Of a DNA stretch of 64,000 bases, positions 38,633 to 48,558 are shown in pieces. How positions within the stretch are numbered: position 1 is the first letter of the stretch; every line of letters begins with the position of its first letter. Both the position numbers and the translations under genes were made by a program. Below the pieces are notes generated by a model, which did no database searches, was not told where the DNA came from, and saw only the letters and a program-made list of their open reading frames with translations. This DNA is from Bacillus manliponensis (GTDB lineage Bacteria; Bacillota; Bacilli; Bacillales; Bacillaceae_G): positions 340,587 through 404,586 of the forward strand of contig NZ_JOTN01000002.1 of the NCBI RefSeq assembly GCF_000712595.1, in the 5' to 3' direction.

Positions 38633-39736
38633 TCAACCCCTAGCTACTGTTTCTTTTTCAAATGCCACATATTCTTTCGGTTCTTCTTCTTCACGTAATA
38701 CACGAAGTGCACCTTCTGCTAATGCTTGTAATTCATCTTCTCCTGGATGTACGATTACATCTGCAATCCAATGAACACGTTCTTTAATTTCATCAACAAG
38801 AATTTTGCTGTATGCAAGTCCACCAGTTAATACAATTGCATCAACTTTCCCGTGAAGCACTGCACTCGCTGCACCAATCTCTTTTGCAACTTGGTATGCC
38901 ATTGCTGTATATACAAGCGTCGCTTCTGGATCGCCATCTTCTACCATGTTTTCTACTTTAATTGCATCATTTGTCCCAAGTAGACTTACAAGACCACCTT
39001 GACCAACAAGTTTTTTCAGCATTTCATCTCGGTAATAGTCACCTGAGAAGCACATTTCAACAAGTTGTCCAACTGGTACTGTCCCTGCACGCTCTGGGCT
39101 AAATGGGCCTTCACCATTTAAACCGTTATTTACATCAATAACTTTTCCTTGCTTATGAGCACCAACTGTAATACCACCGCCCATATGTGCAATTAATAGG
39201 TTTAACTCTTCATATTTACGATCTAGTTGTTTTGCTACTTTACGAGCAACTGCTTTTTGGTTAAGCGCATGGAAAATACTTTTACGCTCCATACCTTTAA
39301 TACCGCTAATGCGTGCAATATCTGCCATTTCATCAACAACAACTGGATCAACGATAAATGCTGGAATATTTAATCCCGATGCGATTTCATATGCTAAAAT
39401 ACCGCCTAAATTAGAAGCGTGGTGACCACTGTATCCATTCTTCAAATCCTCTAGCATTGCTTCGTTTACAGTATAAGTGCCACCTTCAATCGGACGAAGT
39501 AACCCACCGCGGCCACAAACAGCACTTAGCTTTGAAATGTTGATGCCATGAGAATGAAGAACTTCTAGAATTGTTTCTTTACGAAACTCATATTGATCAA
39601 TAATACGTTTATATTTTCCAATCTGTTCTTCGTCATGACGAATTGTTTCTTCTAATACTGCTCTTTCATTATCAAAAACACCAATTTTGGTAGATGTACT
39701 ACCAGGATTTATAACAAGGATTCGATTTCCGGACAC
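38633..39736 (-). CDS. buk: Butyrate / branched-chain acyl kinase Buk
   Basis: Acetokinase-family kinase converting acyl phosphate and ADP to acid and [15 protein letters not shown] near the N-terminus, [12 protein letters not shown] and [11 protein letters not shown] 39736 (then [11 protein letters not shown]) gives 367 residues as in B. cereus relatives, with GGAGGGAGCAACA before it; a longer frame to 39823 crosses the ribosome site. Between bcd and lpdV. Confidence 0.92.
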   Translation of the reverse strand: MSGNRILVINPGSTSTKIGVFDNERAVLEETIRHDEEQIGKYKRIIDQYEFRKETILEVLHSHGINISKLSAVCGRGGLLRPIEGGTYTVNEAMLEDLKNGYSGHHASNLGGILAYEIASGLNIPAFIVDPVVVDEMADIARISGIKGMERKSIFHALNQKAVARKVAKQLDRKYEELNLLIAHMGGGITVGAHKQGKVIDVNNGLNGEGPFSPERAGTVPVGQLVEMCFSGDYYRDEMLKKLVGQGGLVSLLGTNDAIKVENMVEDGDPEATLVYTAMAYQVAKEIGAASAVLHGKVDAIVLTGGLAYSKILVDEIKERVHWIADVIVHPGEDELQALAEGALRVLREEEEPKEYVAFEKETVARG

Positions 39737-39823
39737 TGTTGCTCCCTCCACTTTTGTTAAAAGGTAACGGTCATTTCCACGTTGGAAAGACCGTCCCTTT
39801 CTTAGTTTACTGTTACTTATCAA

Positions 39824-40924
39824 TTAACGACGGCTTAAAATGTTGTGGCCATTTCGTAAAAATGTGCTACGCGTATTTTTCAAGCTTGCAATACGCTCTT
39901 CTGCTAAACGATCTGCTGCCACATATGTCGGAATACCATCACGTTTTGAAATTTCAATTACTTTTTCAATTGTGTCATAAATTGCTTCTACACGTTTTAA
40001 CGCACGCTCTCTATTATATCCATATAGTTCATCCGCTACGTTAATTACGCCACCTGCGTTGATAACATAATCTGGTGCATATACAATTCCCATTTCATGA
40101 ATTACGTCACCGTGACGATCTTCTTTTAATTGGTTATTTGCTGAACCAGCAATAACTTTTGCTTTTAATTGTGGAATTGTTTCGTCATTTACAGTTGCAC
40201 CTAATGCACATGGTGCATAAATGTCACACTCTACACCGTAAATTTCATTTGGCTCAACAGCTGTTGCACCAAACTCTTCTACTGCACGTTGTACCGCTTC
40301 TTTATTAATATCCGTTACGATTAATTTTGCACCTTCTGCATGCAAATGTTTACATAAGTGGTATGCTACGTTACCAACACCTTGAACCGCAATTACTTTT
40401 CCTTCTAGGCTATCTGTTCCAAATGCTTCTTTCGCAGCTGCTTTCATACCACGGTATACACCAAATGCTGTTACTGGAGATGGGTTACCAGAAGAACCAA
40501 ATGAAGGTGAGATACCAGTTACATAATCTGTTTCTTCATGGATGATGTCCATATCATCTACTGTTGTACCAACATCTTCTGCTGTAATGTAACGACCATT
40601 TAAGCCTTGAATGTAACGACCTAATGCACGGAACATTGCTTCACTTTTATCTTTACGTGGATCGCCGATAATAACTGTTTTTGCACCGCCTAAGTTTAGG
40701 CCAGCTGCTGCGTTTTTATAAGTCATTCCTTTTGCAAGACGAAGTGCATCTTCAATTGCATCTGCTTCAGAATCGTATGTCCACATTCTTGTTCCACCAA
40801 GAGCTGGTCCAAGAGTTGTATCATGAATTGCAATAATCGCTTTTAAGCCCGATTCTTTATCTTGGCATAGTACTACTTGCTCATAATCGTAAGTTTCTAA
40901 GTATTTAAAAATTTCTAATGTCAT
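39824..40924 (-). CDS. bcd: Leucine dehydrogenase Bcd
   Basis: NAD-dependent oxidative deamination of leucine, isoleucine and valine to keto acids, feeding the complex. Glu/Leu/Phe/Val dehydrogenase signature with lysines in [17 protein letters not shown] (Lys70, Lys82), and the Rossmann motif GVGNVAY. 366 residues. After ptb. Confidence 0.95.
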   Translation of the reverse strand: MTLEIFKYLETYDYEQVVLCQDKESGLKAIIAIHDTTLGPALGGTRMWTYDSEADAIEDALRLAKGMTYKNAAAGLNLGGAKTVIIGDPRKDKSEAMFRALGRYIQGLNGRYITAEDVGTTVDDMDIIHEETDYVTGISPSFGSSGNPSPVTAFGVYRGMKAAAKEAFGTDSLEGKVIAVQGVGNVAYHLCKHLHAEGAKLIVTDINKEAVQRAVEEFGATAVEPNEIYGVECDIYAPCALGATVNDETIPQLKAKVIAGSANNQLKEDRHGDVIHEMGIVYAPDYVINAGGVINVADELYGYNRERALKRVEAIYDTIEKVIEISKRDGIPTYVAADRLAEERIASLKNTRSTFLRNGHNILSRR

Positions 40925-40993
40925 TGTTATTTCCCCCTTGTATATGTGTACCCATTCATTTTTATCCCTATAAACTAAATCACTCTTACCTTA

Positions 40994-41893
40994 TTATTTA
41001 GAAGCAGTTGCAACTGCTAATGCTAACGAATATACTTTTGTTTCAGCAGAATCTGCACGTGATGTTAATACAATTGGTGCTTTTGCGCCTGCAATAATCG
41101 CACCTACATTTGCATTTGCAAAGTAAACAAGCGACTTATATAAGACATTTCCAGCTTCAATTGTTGGGACGAGTAAAATATCTGACTTACCTGCTACATC
41201 ACTAACGATACCTTTATGTTCCGCTGCAATTTGCGAAACAGCAATATCTAATGCAAGTGGTCCATCGATTACGCAACCTTTAATTTGTCCACGTCGATTC
41301 ATTTGCGTAAGCATCGCTGCGTCAATCGTTGCTTGCATCGCTGGATTAACAACTTCTACAGCTGCAATCGGTGCAACCTTTGGCAATTCTACCCCAATTG
41401 CTTGTGCAACTTCGACTGCGTTTTGTGTAATCGCAACTTTTTGCTGTAAATCAGGAGCGATATTCATCGCTGCGTCTGTTACAACAATAAATCGATCGTA
41501 GTTTGGAACTTCAAACACAGCAACGTGTGATAACACACTACCTTTACGAAGACCCCACTCTTTATTTAAAACGGCTTTCAAAATGTTTGCTGTCGGGATA
41601 TTTCCCTTCATCAATACATCAGCATCGCCATTTCGAACAGCTTTTACAGCAAGTTCTGCTGCCTCATTAGAGGATAAAGTACCAATTACTTCAATCTCTT
41701 CTGAAGGCTGCACATCATGCTCTCTTAGCATGTTTGTAATACTTTCTTCATTTCCATATAGACGAAATTGAGCTAACTGTAACTGAGCAGCTTTTACAAC
41801 AGCTTCAATTACTTCATGATCTTCAGCTACTGCAACAGCAACCGTTTTTTTCGGTGCTTGAGCAACTTGGTCGATTAAGTTCTGTAACTTCAT
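40994..41893 (-). CDS. ptb: Phosphate butyryltransferase Ptb
   Basis: Converts butyryl- or branched acyl-CoA and phosphate to acyl phosphate and CoA; with Buk it gives acid and ATP. 299 residues, phosphotransacetylase fold: VLMKGNIPTANILKAVL, VTDAAMNIAPDL, DILLVPTIEAGN. First gene of the operon, behind the sigma-54 promoter. Confidence 0.93.
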   Translation of the reverse strand: MKLQNLIDQVAQAPKKTVAVAVAEDHEVIEAVVKAAQLQLAQFRLYGNEESITNMLREHDVQPSEEIEVIGTLSSNEAAELAVKAVRNGDADVLMKGNIPTANILKAVLNKEWGLRKGSVLSHVAVFEVPNYDRFIVVTDAAMNIAPDLQQKVAITQNAVEVAQAIGVELPKVAPIAAVEVVNPAMQATIDAAMLTQMNRRGQIKGCVIDGPLALDIAVSQIAAEHKGIVSDVAGKSDILLVPTIEAGNVLYKSLVYFANANVGAIIAGAKAPIVLTSRADSAETKVYSLALAVATASK

Positions 41894-41938
41894 ATTTTGT
41901 ATTCAACCCTTTCTCGTCGTCCCTCACTTATTACATAA

Positions 41939-41954
41939 AGCAAATAGCGTGCCA
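41939..41954 (-). promoter_or_regulatory. Sigma-54 (SigL) -24/-12 promoter of the bkd operon
   Basis: TGGCACGCTATTTGCT on the minus strand: exact TGGCAC-N5-TTGCW consensus. 46 bases before ptb. Requires BkdR activation. Confidence 0.92.
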
Positions 41955-42066
41955 ACTTTTAAATATCGTTTATTTTTTTATGAAAACGCATTCAAAACGT
42001 AGAAAAATCAACCTTTTATCATTAAATAAAAAATTCTGTCTATTATTGTCGTTTTATTTTAACCAC

Positions 42067-42097
42067 GCAATAAATTGCATGGTATGCAATTTATTGC
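42067..42097. promoter_or_regulatory. Dyad, candidate BkdR upstream activating site
   Basis: GCAATAAATTGCAT (42067-42080) and ATGCAATTTATTGC (42084-42097), perfect 14-base arms around GGT. Centred about 135-140 bases upstream of the -12, the right place for an enhancer; it also overlaps the bkdR stop codon. No T run follows on the minus strand, arguing against a terminator. Confidence 0.65.
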
Positions 42098-44163
42098 ATG
42101 CTATTTTTTGCACGATCATATTTTTCGAGCTTATAATATAAATTCCGAACAGAAATACCTAACGCTTTTGCCGTTTTTGTTTTGTTACCATCAAACTTTG
42201 ATAAATACTCTGCAATCAAATTCCCTTCGAATTCTATAACAAGGTCATCTAATGTTTTTTCTTCCTCTTCATGTACAGCATGCTGATGTTGCACTTTCAT
42301 TTTTTCTTCCTTATGTAAAGGTGGCAAATGCTGTACATCGATGTACGTTTCGTTATAATTCATAAAAATAATCGCGCGCCCTAAAATATTTTCTAATTCC
42401 CGGACATTTCCTGGCCAATCGTATGACTGTAAATACCGAGCAGCTTCATCAGTTAATCCTTCTACATTTCGGCCATAGTCTTGATTAATTTTTTGAATAA
42501 GGCGCTCTGCAATCAATGAAATATCTTCTCTTCTCTGACGAAGCGAAGGGATTTGAATCGGAATTTTATTTAATCTGTAGTATAAATCTTCTCGGAATCC
42601 CCCATCAATAATTGCCTTTTCTAAGTTCACATGTGTTGCTGCAATAATTCGTACATTAATGGGAATCGGCTTTGTTCCGCCAACTTTTACAATTTCCTTC
42701 TCTTGAAGAACCCGAAGTAACTTCGCCTGCGTACTTGCGGATAACTCTCCAATTTCATCTAAAAAAATACTGCCGTTATTCGCTTCTTCAAAAAAACCAC
42801 GTTTCCCACCTCTTCTTGCACCCGAAAAGGCCCCTTCTTCATATCCGAACAATTCACTTTCTAAAAGTGTTTCAGAAATTGCAGCGCAGTTTACTCGGAC
42901 AAACTTATTGTACTTTCGATCACTTCCATTATGAATAGCGTGAGCGAACAGCTCTTTCCCGGTACCAGATTCACCACGCAAAAGCACTGTTGCTGGTGTA
43001 TTTGCCCCTAGTTTCGCTTGCTCAATCGCAGCCATGATTCCTTCTGACGTACCGACAATATCATCAAACTCATATTTTGCCTCTAACGTTCGAATGATTT
43101 GCCTCGCCCTATCTAACTCAGTTGTTAACTTTCGAATTTCTGACACGTCACGAATAACCCCAACACTACCCTTTAAAATACCATCAACAATAACAGGGGC
43201 CACGTTTACAATCACATCACGCTTTTTCTGACCGATTTTCATATGTATACCACGCACAGCTCTACGTGTTCGAAGCACTTTCATATGCATACTCTCACCT
43301 TCGACAATATCAGTTGTTGCCGGTTTTCCGATGATTTCATCTTCTGAAAGCCCTGTTAATTTTGTATAAGCAGGGTTAATTACTAATCCATGCCCTTGTT
43401 CATCCACGACCGAAATTGCTTCCTCAGAGGAATGAATAATCGCTTCTAATAGCGTTTGTACTTCCTTTAAGTTTGTCACTTCTTCCGCCAAATCAACAAT
43501 TTCCGTAATATCTTTAAAAACCGCAAATGCTCCTTGTACATTTCCTTCTTCGTTTAAAATAGGAATACGCGTCGTAATAATTTTCTTTCCATTTTCTAAC
43601 GTTAATTCTTGGTTCACTTCTATTTGTTCTGTACGAACAACACGAAGTAACTTACTCATCGGAATTACTTCCAAAATGTACTTTCCAATAACTACCTCTT
43701 TTTTATACCCGGTCACCCGCTGAGCACTTTTATTAAATAACAGTATTGTTCCTTCTTTATCAATTACAATCATTCCATCATGAGTGGAGTTTAAAATAAG
43801 ATCCCTTTGTTTCGTTTGTTCTTTTAATTTCTCAATTAATAACTCTTTTTCATGAGACATTTTTGCAACAATATTTGCAATCTCTCCAGGTACAAGAAGC
43901 ATCGTTTCAAATTTTCTTTTTAATAGATGCTCATACATATGGTAATCTCCGGTCATATCAAAAATAACATCTATATCTTCGGTCAAAAACTTTTCCCAAT
44001 TCTCTCCTGTTTCAATATGAAGTTTCTTCGCAATCTGCAAGCCAATCGCCTCTTTATCAATATCCACGATTGCCACCACTTCAAATATATTTGATTTTTG
44101 CAGAAGTTCTAAAATAGCACTTCCACCTTTACCAGCCCCAATAATAAGAACCTTTTGTTTCAC
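42091..44163 (-). CDS. bkdR: Sigma-54-dependent activator BkdR
   Basis: Enhancer-binding protein for the bkd operon. An N-terminal Rossmann-like segment ([17 protein letters not shown], 5-21; VAIVDID), two PAS domains (about 120-225 and 240-345), the AAA+ domain with Walker A GESGTGKE (397-404) and the sigma-54 contact loop GAFSGA (444-449, Ser for the usual Thr), and a Fis-type HTH at the C-terminus ([16 protein letters not shown]). 690 residues. The N-terminal dinucleotide-like domain may sense a metabolite. Confidence 0.93.
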   Translation of the reverse strand: MKQKVLIIGAGKGGSAILELLQKSNIFEVVAIVDIDKEAIGLQIAKKLHIETGENWEKFLTEDIDVIFDMTGDYHMYEHLLKRKFETMLLVPGEIANIVAKMSHEKELLIEKLKEQTKQRDLILNSTHDGMIVIDKEGTILLFNKSAQRVTGYKKEVVIGKYILEVIPMSKLLRVVRTEQIEVNQELTLENGKKIITTRIPILNEEGNVQGAFAVFKDITEIVDLAEEVTNLKEVQTLLEAIIHSSEEAISVVDEQGHGLVINPAYTKLTGLSEDEIIGKPATTDIVEGESMHMKVLRTRRAVRGIHMKIGQKKRDVIVNVAPVIVDGILKGSVGVIRDVSEIRKLTTELDRARQIIRTLEAKYEFDDIVGTSEGIMAAIEQAKLGANTPATVLLRGESGTGKELFAHAIHNGSDRKYNKFVRVNCAAISETLLESELFGYEEGAFSGARRGGKRGFFEEANNGSIFLDEIGELSASTQAKLLRVLQEKEIVKVGGTKPIPINVRIIAATHVNLEKAIIDGGFREDLYYRLNKIPIQIPSLRQRREDISLIAERLIQKINQDYGRNVEGLTDEAARYLQSYDWPGNVRELENILGRAIIFMNYNETYIDVQHLPPLHKEEKMKVQHQHAVHEEEEKTLDDLVIEFEGNLIAEYLSKFDGNKTKTAKALGISVRNLYYKLEKYDRAKNSMQ

Positions 44164-44300
44164 CGAATCTCCCCCCTTTGTAATAACTCTGCAAGTTTTT
44201 TCACACTCCTTATCTTACTCGTTCAACGATAACTTGACAAACAACCTGAAATTGTAACATCATTTAATATATACAAAATTATCTGAAAAGAGGTTTCGAT

Positions 44301-44552
44301 ATGCAACGTTATGTCGCTCTTTTACTAGCACTCCTTCCCATCACACTAGCTGTTTTTGGCATTAAACTTATGAGAGATACTGTTTTCGGTATTCTTCTCA
44401 CACCAATTCCAAATCTAACATTACAATTTTTCTTAGGCGCACTCGCTTTCGGAACTGGGTTTTACATATTCGGCGGCTTCGTCTTACACCGTGATCAAAA
44501 ACGAGATAAAGTACAAAAGCGCTTCAAAAGAGAAAATATCGCAAAAAAATGA
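44301..44552 (+). CDS. yqzF: DUF2627 membrane protein YqzF
   Basis: 83 residues, two transmembrane helices (about 4-24 and 40-62) and a basic C-terminal tail. Same position next to bkdR as in B. subtilis. GAAAAGAGG precedes the ATG. Function unknown. Confidence 0.82.
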   Translation: MQRYVALLLALLPITLAVFGIKLMRDTVFGILLTPIPNLTLQFFLGALAFGTGFYIFGGFVLHRDQKRDKVQKRFKRENIAKK

Positions 44553-44580
44553 GACTTTCTATTTAGAAAGTCTCATTTTT
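44545..44580. terminator. Convergent terminator yqzF/GDPD
   Basis: Arms AAAAATGAGACTTTCT (44545-44560) and AGAAAGTCTCATTTTT (44565-44580), perfect 16-base stem. Confidence 0.9.
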
Positions 44581-45297
44581 TTGCGACATAACTCTCGCTC
44601 TCTCTGGATAATCTGTGACAATTCCTGATACATGCATACAAAAAAGTTTCTTCATCATTTCTTCATCATTTACTGTATATGGTCTAACTGCTATTCCCTC
44701 TCTCATCGTTTCTTCTATAATCCCATCTGCTATATAACGATAATTGGGATGGATTGCGGTTGCACCCATTTTTCTTGCATACCCCCACGGACTATGCAAA
44801 CCTTCTCGGTACAAAATTGCCGTTTCAATATCAGGAGCCATCATATGACATTTCTTCATGCTGTAATGATTAAATGAGGACAAAATGGTCCTATCTTCCA
44901 TCTCATATTTCCTTACAAGCGTAATCACTTCTTCATCTAATCCTCTATAAGGTACTTTATTATTTTTTAATTCTATATTTAACAGAAGTGTATTGGATTG
45001 CAACCATTCTAATACTTCCTCTAACAACGGTATGGAACAAAAACCTACTTTTTCCGAGAACTTATAGCTCGCATCCAACTTTCGTAAATCTTCATATGTA
45101 TAATTTCGAACAGCACCTTTTCCGTTTGTTGTACGATTCACTGTTTCATCATGAATCACAACAACCTTTCCGTCTTTTGTAAACTGCACATCTAATTCTA
45201 TTCCATCCGCCTCATATTTCTCAGCCATCTGAAATGAAATCATTGTATTTTCAGGATATGTTCCCGCCGCCCCGCGGTGAGCAAATATAAGTGTCAT
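44563..45297 (-). CDS. yqiK: Glycerophosphodiester phosphodiesterase
   Basis: Hydrolyses glycerophosphodiesters to glycerol-3-phosphate and an alcohol. AHRGAAGTYPENT near the N-terminus, ELDVQFTKDG, and the second His in VIHDETVNRTTNG. No signal peptide, so cytoplasmic. 244 residues from ATG 45297; an in-frame ATG 15 bases earlier overlaps the ribosome site GGGGGA. Confidence 0.9.
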   Translation of the reverse strand: MTLIFAHRGAAGTYPENTMISFQMAEKYEADGIELDVQFTKDGKVVVIHDETVNRTTNGKGAVRNYTYEDLRKLDASYKFSEKVGFCSIPLLEEVLEWLQSNTLLLNIELKNNKVPYRGLDEEVITLVRKYEMEDRTILSSFNHYSMKKCHMMAPDIETAILYREGLHSPWGYARKMGATAIHPNYRYIADGIIEETMREGIAVRPYTVNDEEMMKKLFCMHVSGIVTDYPERARVMSQKNETF

Positions 45298-45348
45298 CTC
45301 TTCTTCCCCCATTCTTATGCTATACTATACGAAAAAGGAGGCGCTTCT

Positions 45349-45492
45349 ATGAGACCATTACAAATTTCTCCCGATACTGCAGTGAAATTAGCAAAAGCAC
45401 TCGGCGTTCCACTAGAACAACTTATGCACATGCCACAGCATATTTTAATTCAAAAACTTGCTCAATTAGAACAAAATAAAGAAGAAAAATAA
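45349..45492 (+). CDS. yycC: YycC-like small protein
   Basis: 47 residues starting MRPLQISPDTAVKLAKALG, then MHMPQHILIQKL. Matches the YycC-like family as I recall it (ISxxTAxKLAxxLxVPLExxMHMPQHIL). AAAAGGAGG precedes the ATG at 45349; TATACT lies about 20 bases further up. Function unknown. Confidence 0.8.
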   Translation: MRPLQISPDTAVKLAKALGVPLEQLMHMPQHILIQKLAQLEQNKEEK

Positions 45493-45494
45493 TT

Positions 45495-45535
45495 GAAAAA
45501 CAGACCTTTCGCTACATACAAAAGGTCTGTTTTTC
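45495..45535. terminator. Convergent terminator yycC/yebC-type gene
   Basis: Arms GAAAAACAGACCTTT (45495-45509) and AAAGGTCTGTTTTTC (45521-45535). Confidence 0.88.
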
Positions 45536-45540
45536 TTTCA

Positions 45541-46260
45541 TTATTCACCTAAATCTACGTTGTGATACACTTGTCTTACATCTTCTAAATCTTCTAATGC
45601 ATCAATTAACTTTTCAAACTGTACTTGCCCATCTTCAGGAAGTGTAACATCACTTTGCGCTAACATTGTTAACTCTGCCACTGTAAACTCTGTTACACCC
45701 GCATTTTTAAATGCGTCTTGGACAGCATGAAATTGCCCAGGCTCCGCATATACGATAACTGTTTCATCTTCTTCTAAAATGTCACGCACGTCAACATCAG
45801 CTTCCATTAACAGCTCAAGTGTTTCTTCCTCTGTTTTTCCTTCAACACCAATAACAGCAGTTGCATCAAACATGTAAGCTACAGAACCACTTACACCCAT
45901 GTTTCCACCGTTTTTATTGAATGCAGAACGCACATCAGCAGCTGTACGATTTACATTGTTTGTTAATGTATCTACAATGATCATTGAGCCATTTGGACCA
46001 AAGCCTTCGTAGCGAAGTTCATCGTAACTTTCCTCATCGCCACCTTTTGCTTTTTCAATTGCACGATCAATAATATTTTTTGGTACGCTATACGTCTTAG
46101 CGCGCTCAAGAACAACTTTTAAAGCTTGGTTTGATTCTGGATTCGGCTCACCTTGCTTTGCTGCCACATAAATTTCACGCCCAAACTTCGCATATACACG
46201 ACTTGTATTTGCATCCTTTGACGCTTTCTTATCCTTAATATTGTTCCACTTACGACCCAT
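45541..46260 (-). CDS. YebC/PmpR-family protein (YeeI-like)
   Basis: 239 residues. [21 protein letters not shown] at the N-terminus (listed in part), then [23 protein letters not shown]-type segment [19 protein letters not shown], and GSVAYMF. The [11 protein letters not shown]-terminus rather than GHSKW marks the YeeI/YebC2 subgroup. Formerly called transcriptional regulators; recent work ties YebC2 to relief of ribosome stalling at proline runs. Single gene. Confidence 0.87.
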   Translation of the reverse strand: MGRKWNNIKDKKASKDANTSRVYAKFGREIYVAAKQGEPNPESNQALKVVLERAKTYSVPKNIIDRAIEKAKGGDEESYDELRYEGFGPNGSMIIVDTLTNNVNRTAADVRSAFNKNGGNMGVSGSVAYMFDATAVIGVEGKTEEETLELLMEADVDVRDILEEDETVIVYAEPGQFHAVQDAFKNAGVTEFTVAELTMLAQSDVTLPEDGQVQFEKLIDALEDLEDVRQVYHNVDLGE

Positions 46261-46360
46261 ATTCGTTCACTCTCTTTCAAATTAAATCTAAATCAATTAT
46301 TCATAGGAATAATAACAAATATAAAAGAACAGCTTTATTCTTACCACATCATATTATACA

Positions 46361-46663
46361 TCAATTACATCTATTTTTACGAGTCTCAGCCCTTACTTTT
46401 TGATGCGTCATATTGTGCATCGTCTGAATGACTTCATCCTCCGTTGCCCCATGACTAATTGGAAGCATAATCTCTACACCACCAATCTCTGCTGTATCCT
46501 CATTTTCAATTGTTTCTGATGATGCAGTTTCTTCTTTCACTACCGCCTTAGAATCACCTTTTGTCCCTAACTGAACTTCTGAGAAATTTAAGATAGCGTA
46601 TACCACCCCAGCTGTTAATGCCACTACTCCAAGAGTTGCTCCAAACCAATATAATACTTTCAC
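46361..46663 (-). CDS. Small membrane-anchored protein, possibly truncated
   Basis: About 100 residues: one N-terminal transmembrane helix (WFGATLGVVALTAGVVYAIL), an acidic linker, then MLPISHGATEDEVIQTMHNM. This resembles DUF6241-type Bacillus proteins, whose domain I recall continuing after HQKV; here it stops in ETRKNRCN, so the C-terminus may be lost. I prefer GTG 46663, with ATAGGAG eight bases upstream; ATG 46669 is too close to it. Confidence 0.6.
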   Translation of the reverse strand: MKVLYWFGATLGVVALTAGVVYAILNFSEVQLGTKGDSKAVVKEETASSETIENEDTAEIGGVEIMLPISHGATEDEVIQTMHNMTHQKVRAETRKNRCN

Positions 46664-46984
46664 ATGCATTTCTCCTATCCCGTTTCTTTTATGCAAATAC
46701 CAATATACGTTAATGTCCTTTTTTATAATTAAAGGTTTTTTATCGAGAGCTGGTAACGAATCTAGTTATAGATAATTTTTGTAGTCATTTAGCTATTCTT
46801 GATAAGGATGGATACTCCTTCTTGATAACTAAATTTACCATTTAAAAATAGTTTTTAACAAAGCTCCTAAAGTTATCTGTAAATATTTGAGAAAGTTATT
46901 TACTAAACAACATGAAATGTTTACTTTTTAAATTTTCTGTTATTATTAAATATAAATAAATAAAGAGAAATAAGGAGGGGTTTC
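46664..46984. other. Intergenic region upstream of rap
   Basis: No gene. AT-rich; contains the direct repeat TTCTTGATAA twice around a small AAGGA/TCCTT stem near 46.80-46.83 kb. A promoter for rap must lie here, but no clear -35/-10 pair stands out. Confidence 0.4.
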
Positions 46985-48097
46985 GTGTTTACGTCCACTA
47001 GAAATGAGAGAATCACGCAACTTTTAAATGAATGGTATATAGAAATACGGTCAAGGCGGTTACAAGAAGCACAATGTTTAAAAGAACAAATTGATATTCA
47101 AATTAATAGGTTAAAAGAAGAAGTAGATGAGTCTATGCAAGACCAAAACCTATTACTTTATTACTCACTGTTGGATTTTAGGTTTAATTACTTAGCTGAT
47201 AATTTAAACGTATCTAAAGATAGTTTTGATAAAATTGAAGCCTTTAATGTACCGATGGATAATTTCCTATCCTATTACTATCATTTCTTTAAAGCGATTC
47301 ATTGTGACGCAATTGGAAACTACATGTTGGCAAAAGAACATTATTACAAAGCTGAAGAACTACTTAGATACGTACCCGATGAATTAGAAAAGGCTGAATT
47401 TTACTATAAAATGGGCTACTCTCATTATGACAATCAGCGAGGGCTACAAGCCATTAAAGAAGTAACTAAAGCTAAAGATATATTTTCTAATAATGCTGGC
47501 TATGAAACAAACGTTGCTTTCTGTGATAATATGCTAGGTTTGGCATGTATACACTTAAAAGAATGGGAACTAGCCGAAGAACATCTAACGTCTGCCATGG
47601 ATAAGTTTCAAAAGATTGGTGAAGAAAACTTTATTTTAATAGTTCGACACAACTTAGGATGGCTATACGCTAATCAAAATCTATCTGAATTAGCAATCCG
47701 CTATTTATCAGAGGTTATAGAGAAAACACCGAAACAATTTAGGGCTATATATGTGAAAGCAAAAGAACATTACAAATTAAAAGAACACGAAGCAGCTACC
47801 GAACTTATCGAAAAAGGGCTTGCAATTTGTAACGATTTACAAAATGAAGGATACCTACACCATTTTAAAATTTTAAAGGCGTTAAATGAAAATATTCCTG
47901 CTGAAGAATTAGAAAAAATCGTTATTAAAGGAATTGCCTACTTCGATAGAGAAGAATTATATGAGTATAAACAAGAATATGAAGAAAAACTTGCGGTTAA
48001 ATTTTATGAAGAAGATAACCACAAAAAGGCAAGTTCATATTTTTATGGTAGTACACAATCAAAACAAAATTCTTTAAATAAGGGGGCGTTAAGATGA
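46985..48097 (+). CDS. Rap-family TPR response-regulator phosphatase/inhibitor
   Basis: 370 residues: an N-terminal three-helix bundle (about 1-70) and six to seven TPR repeats (for example DELEKAEFYYKMGYSHYD, NVAFCDNMLGLACIHLKEWE, FILIVRHNLGWLYA). Rap proteins dephosphorylate Spo0F or block DNA binding of response regulators and are inhibited by their Phr peptide. GTG start with AAGGAGGGG before it. The next gene overlaps by four bases and encodes a Phr-type peptide. Located next to spo0A. Confidence 0.9.
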   Translation: MFTSTRNERITQLLNEWYIEIRSRRLQEAQCLKEQIDIQINRLKEEVDESMQDQNLLLYYSLLDFRFNYLADNLNVSKDSFDKIEAFNVPMDNFLSYYYHFFKAIHCDAIGNYMLAKEHYYKAEELLRYVPDELEKAEFYYKMGYSHYDNQRGLQAIKEVTKAKDIFSNNAGYETNVAFCDNMLGLACIHLKEWELAEEHLTSAMDKFQKIGEENFILIVRHNLGWLYANQNLSELAIRYLSEVIEKTPKQFRAIYVKAKEHYKLKEHEAATELIEKGLAICNDLQNEGYLHHFKILKALNENIPAEELEKIVIKGIAYFDREELYEYKQEYEEKLAVKFYEEDNHKKASSYFYGSTQSKQNSLNKGALR

Positions 48098-48225
48098 AGA
48101 ATATAACAATTAAAGTATTAGGGCTTGTTGCAGTTTTTACATTAGCAATTGGCGTATATAGTCCTGTTGAAAAGAGTAATGGCCCAGTTAAAATGTTAGT
48201 GGAACATGGAAACGGTGGCGGTTAA
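48094..48225 (+). CDS. Phr-type signal peptide precursor
   Basis: 43 residues: a basic start MKNITIK, a hydrophobic signal segment VLGLVAVFTLAIGVYS, then a hydrophilic tail PVEKSNGPVKMLVEHGNGGG. ATG overlaps the rap stop (ATGA). The mature Phr is probably a short peptide from the tail, with EHGNG or HGNGG as best guesses, since B. cereus Phr peptides often have His and Gly there. Secreted, processed, re-imported by Opp, binds the upstream Rap. Confidence 0.85.
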   Translation: MKNITIKVLGLVAVFTLAIGVYSPVEKSNGPVKMLVEHGNGGG

Positions 48226-48242
48226 TTTAATATGGGTAAATA

Positions 48243-48272
48243 AAAAAGCCATATAGTTTTATATGGCTTTTT
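48243..48272 (+). terminator. Terminator after phr
   Basis: Arms AAAAAGCCATATA (48243-48255) and TATATGGCTTTTT (48260-48272). Confidence 0.87.
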
Positions 48273-48289
48273 CGTATTGTCTTCTATTT

Positions 48290-48334
48290 TTTATCCCACA
48301 CCCAACAAGCAGACACCCTCCCACCTCAAAACTT
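48290..48334 (-). repeat. Decayed bcr1-like repeat fragment
   Basis: TTTATCCC at the left and CTCCCACCTCAAAACTT at the right match the 3' part of copy 5 in the same orientation; the middle is degenerate. Confidence 0.55.
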
Positions 48335-48341
48335 GAATACT

Positions 48342-48510
48342 AATTTTCAAATGAAGCAAAAAGTTTTCAACATTCATTTGAAAATTGTTCATATAACATA
48401 AAAACCTCCTATCTATTGGAATAAAATTTTCAATCCAATAAATAGAAGGTTTTTAAATTAACCGCCAACCTACGTATGCACTTGATTGCCTACATACGTA
48501 ATTTGTTGGC
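48342..48510 (-). other. Cluster of three hairpins between phr and spo0A
   Basis: IR1: AATTTTCAAATGA (48342-48354)/TCATTTGAAAATT (48374-48386). IR2: 20-base arms 48401-48420 and 48435-48454, two C-A mismatches that become G-U pairs on the minus strand, ending TTTTTA there. IR3: GCCAAC..ACGTATG (48464-48478) with CATACGT..GTTGGC (48493-48510). IR2 and IR3 probably form the spo0A terminator. IR2 also contains AGGAGG five bases before a ten-codon minus-strand frame at 48399. Confidence 0.55.
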
Positions 48511-48558
48511 TATTACATTTTATTATGAAATACGTTTAACACCTCAACACGTCTACTT

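Noticed and set aside
42067-42097. Dyad as the bkdR terminator
   Set aside because: No T run follows it on the bkdR strand; an enhancer site fits better.
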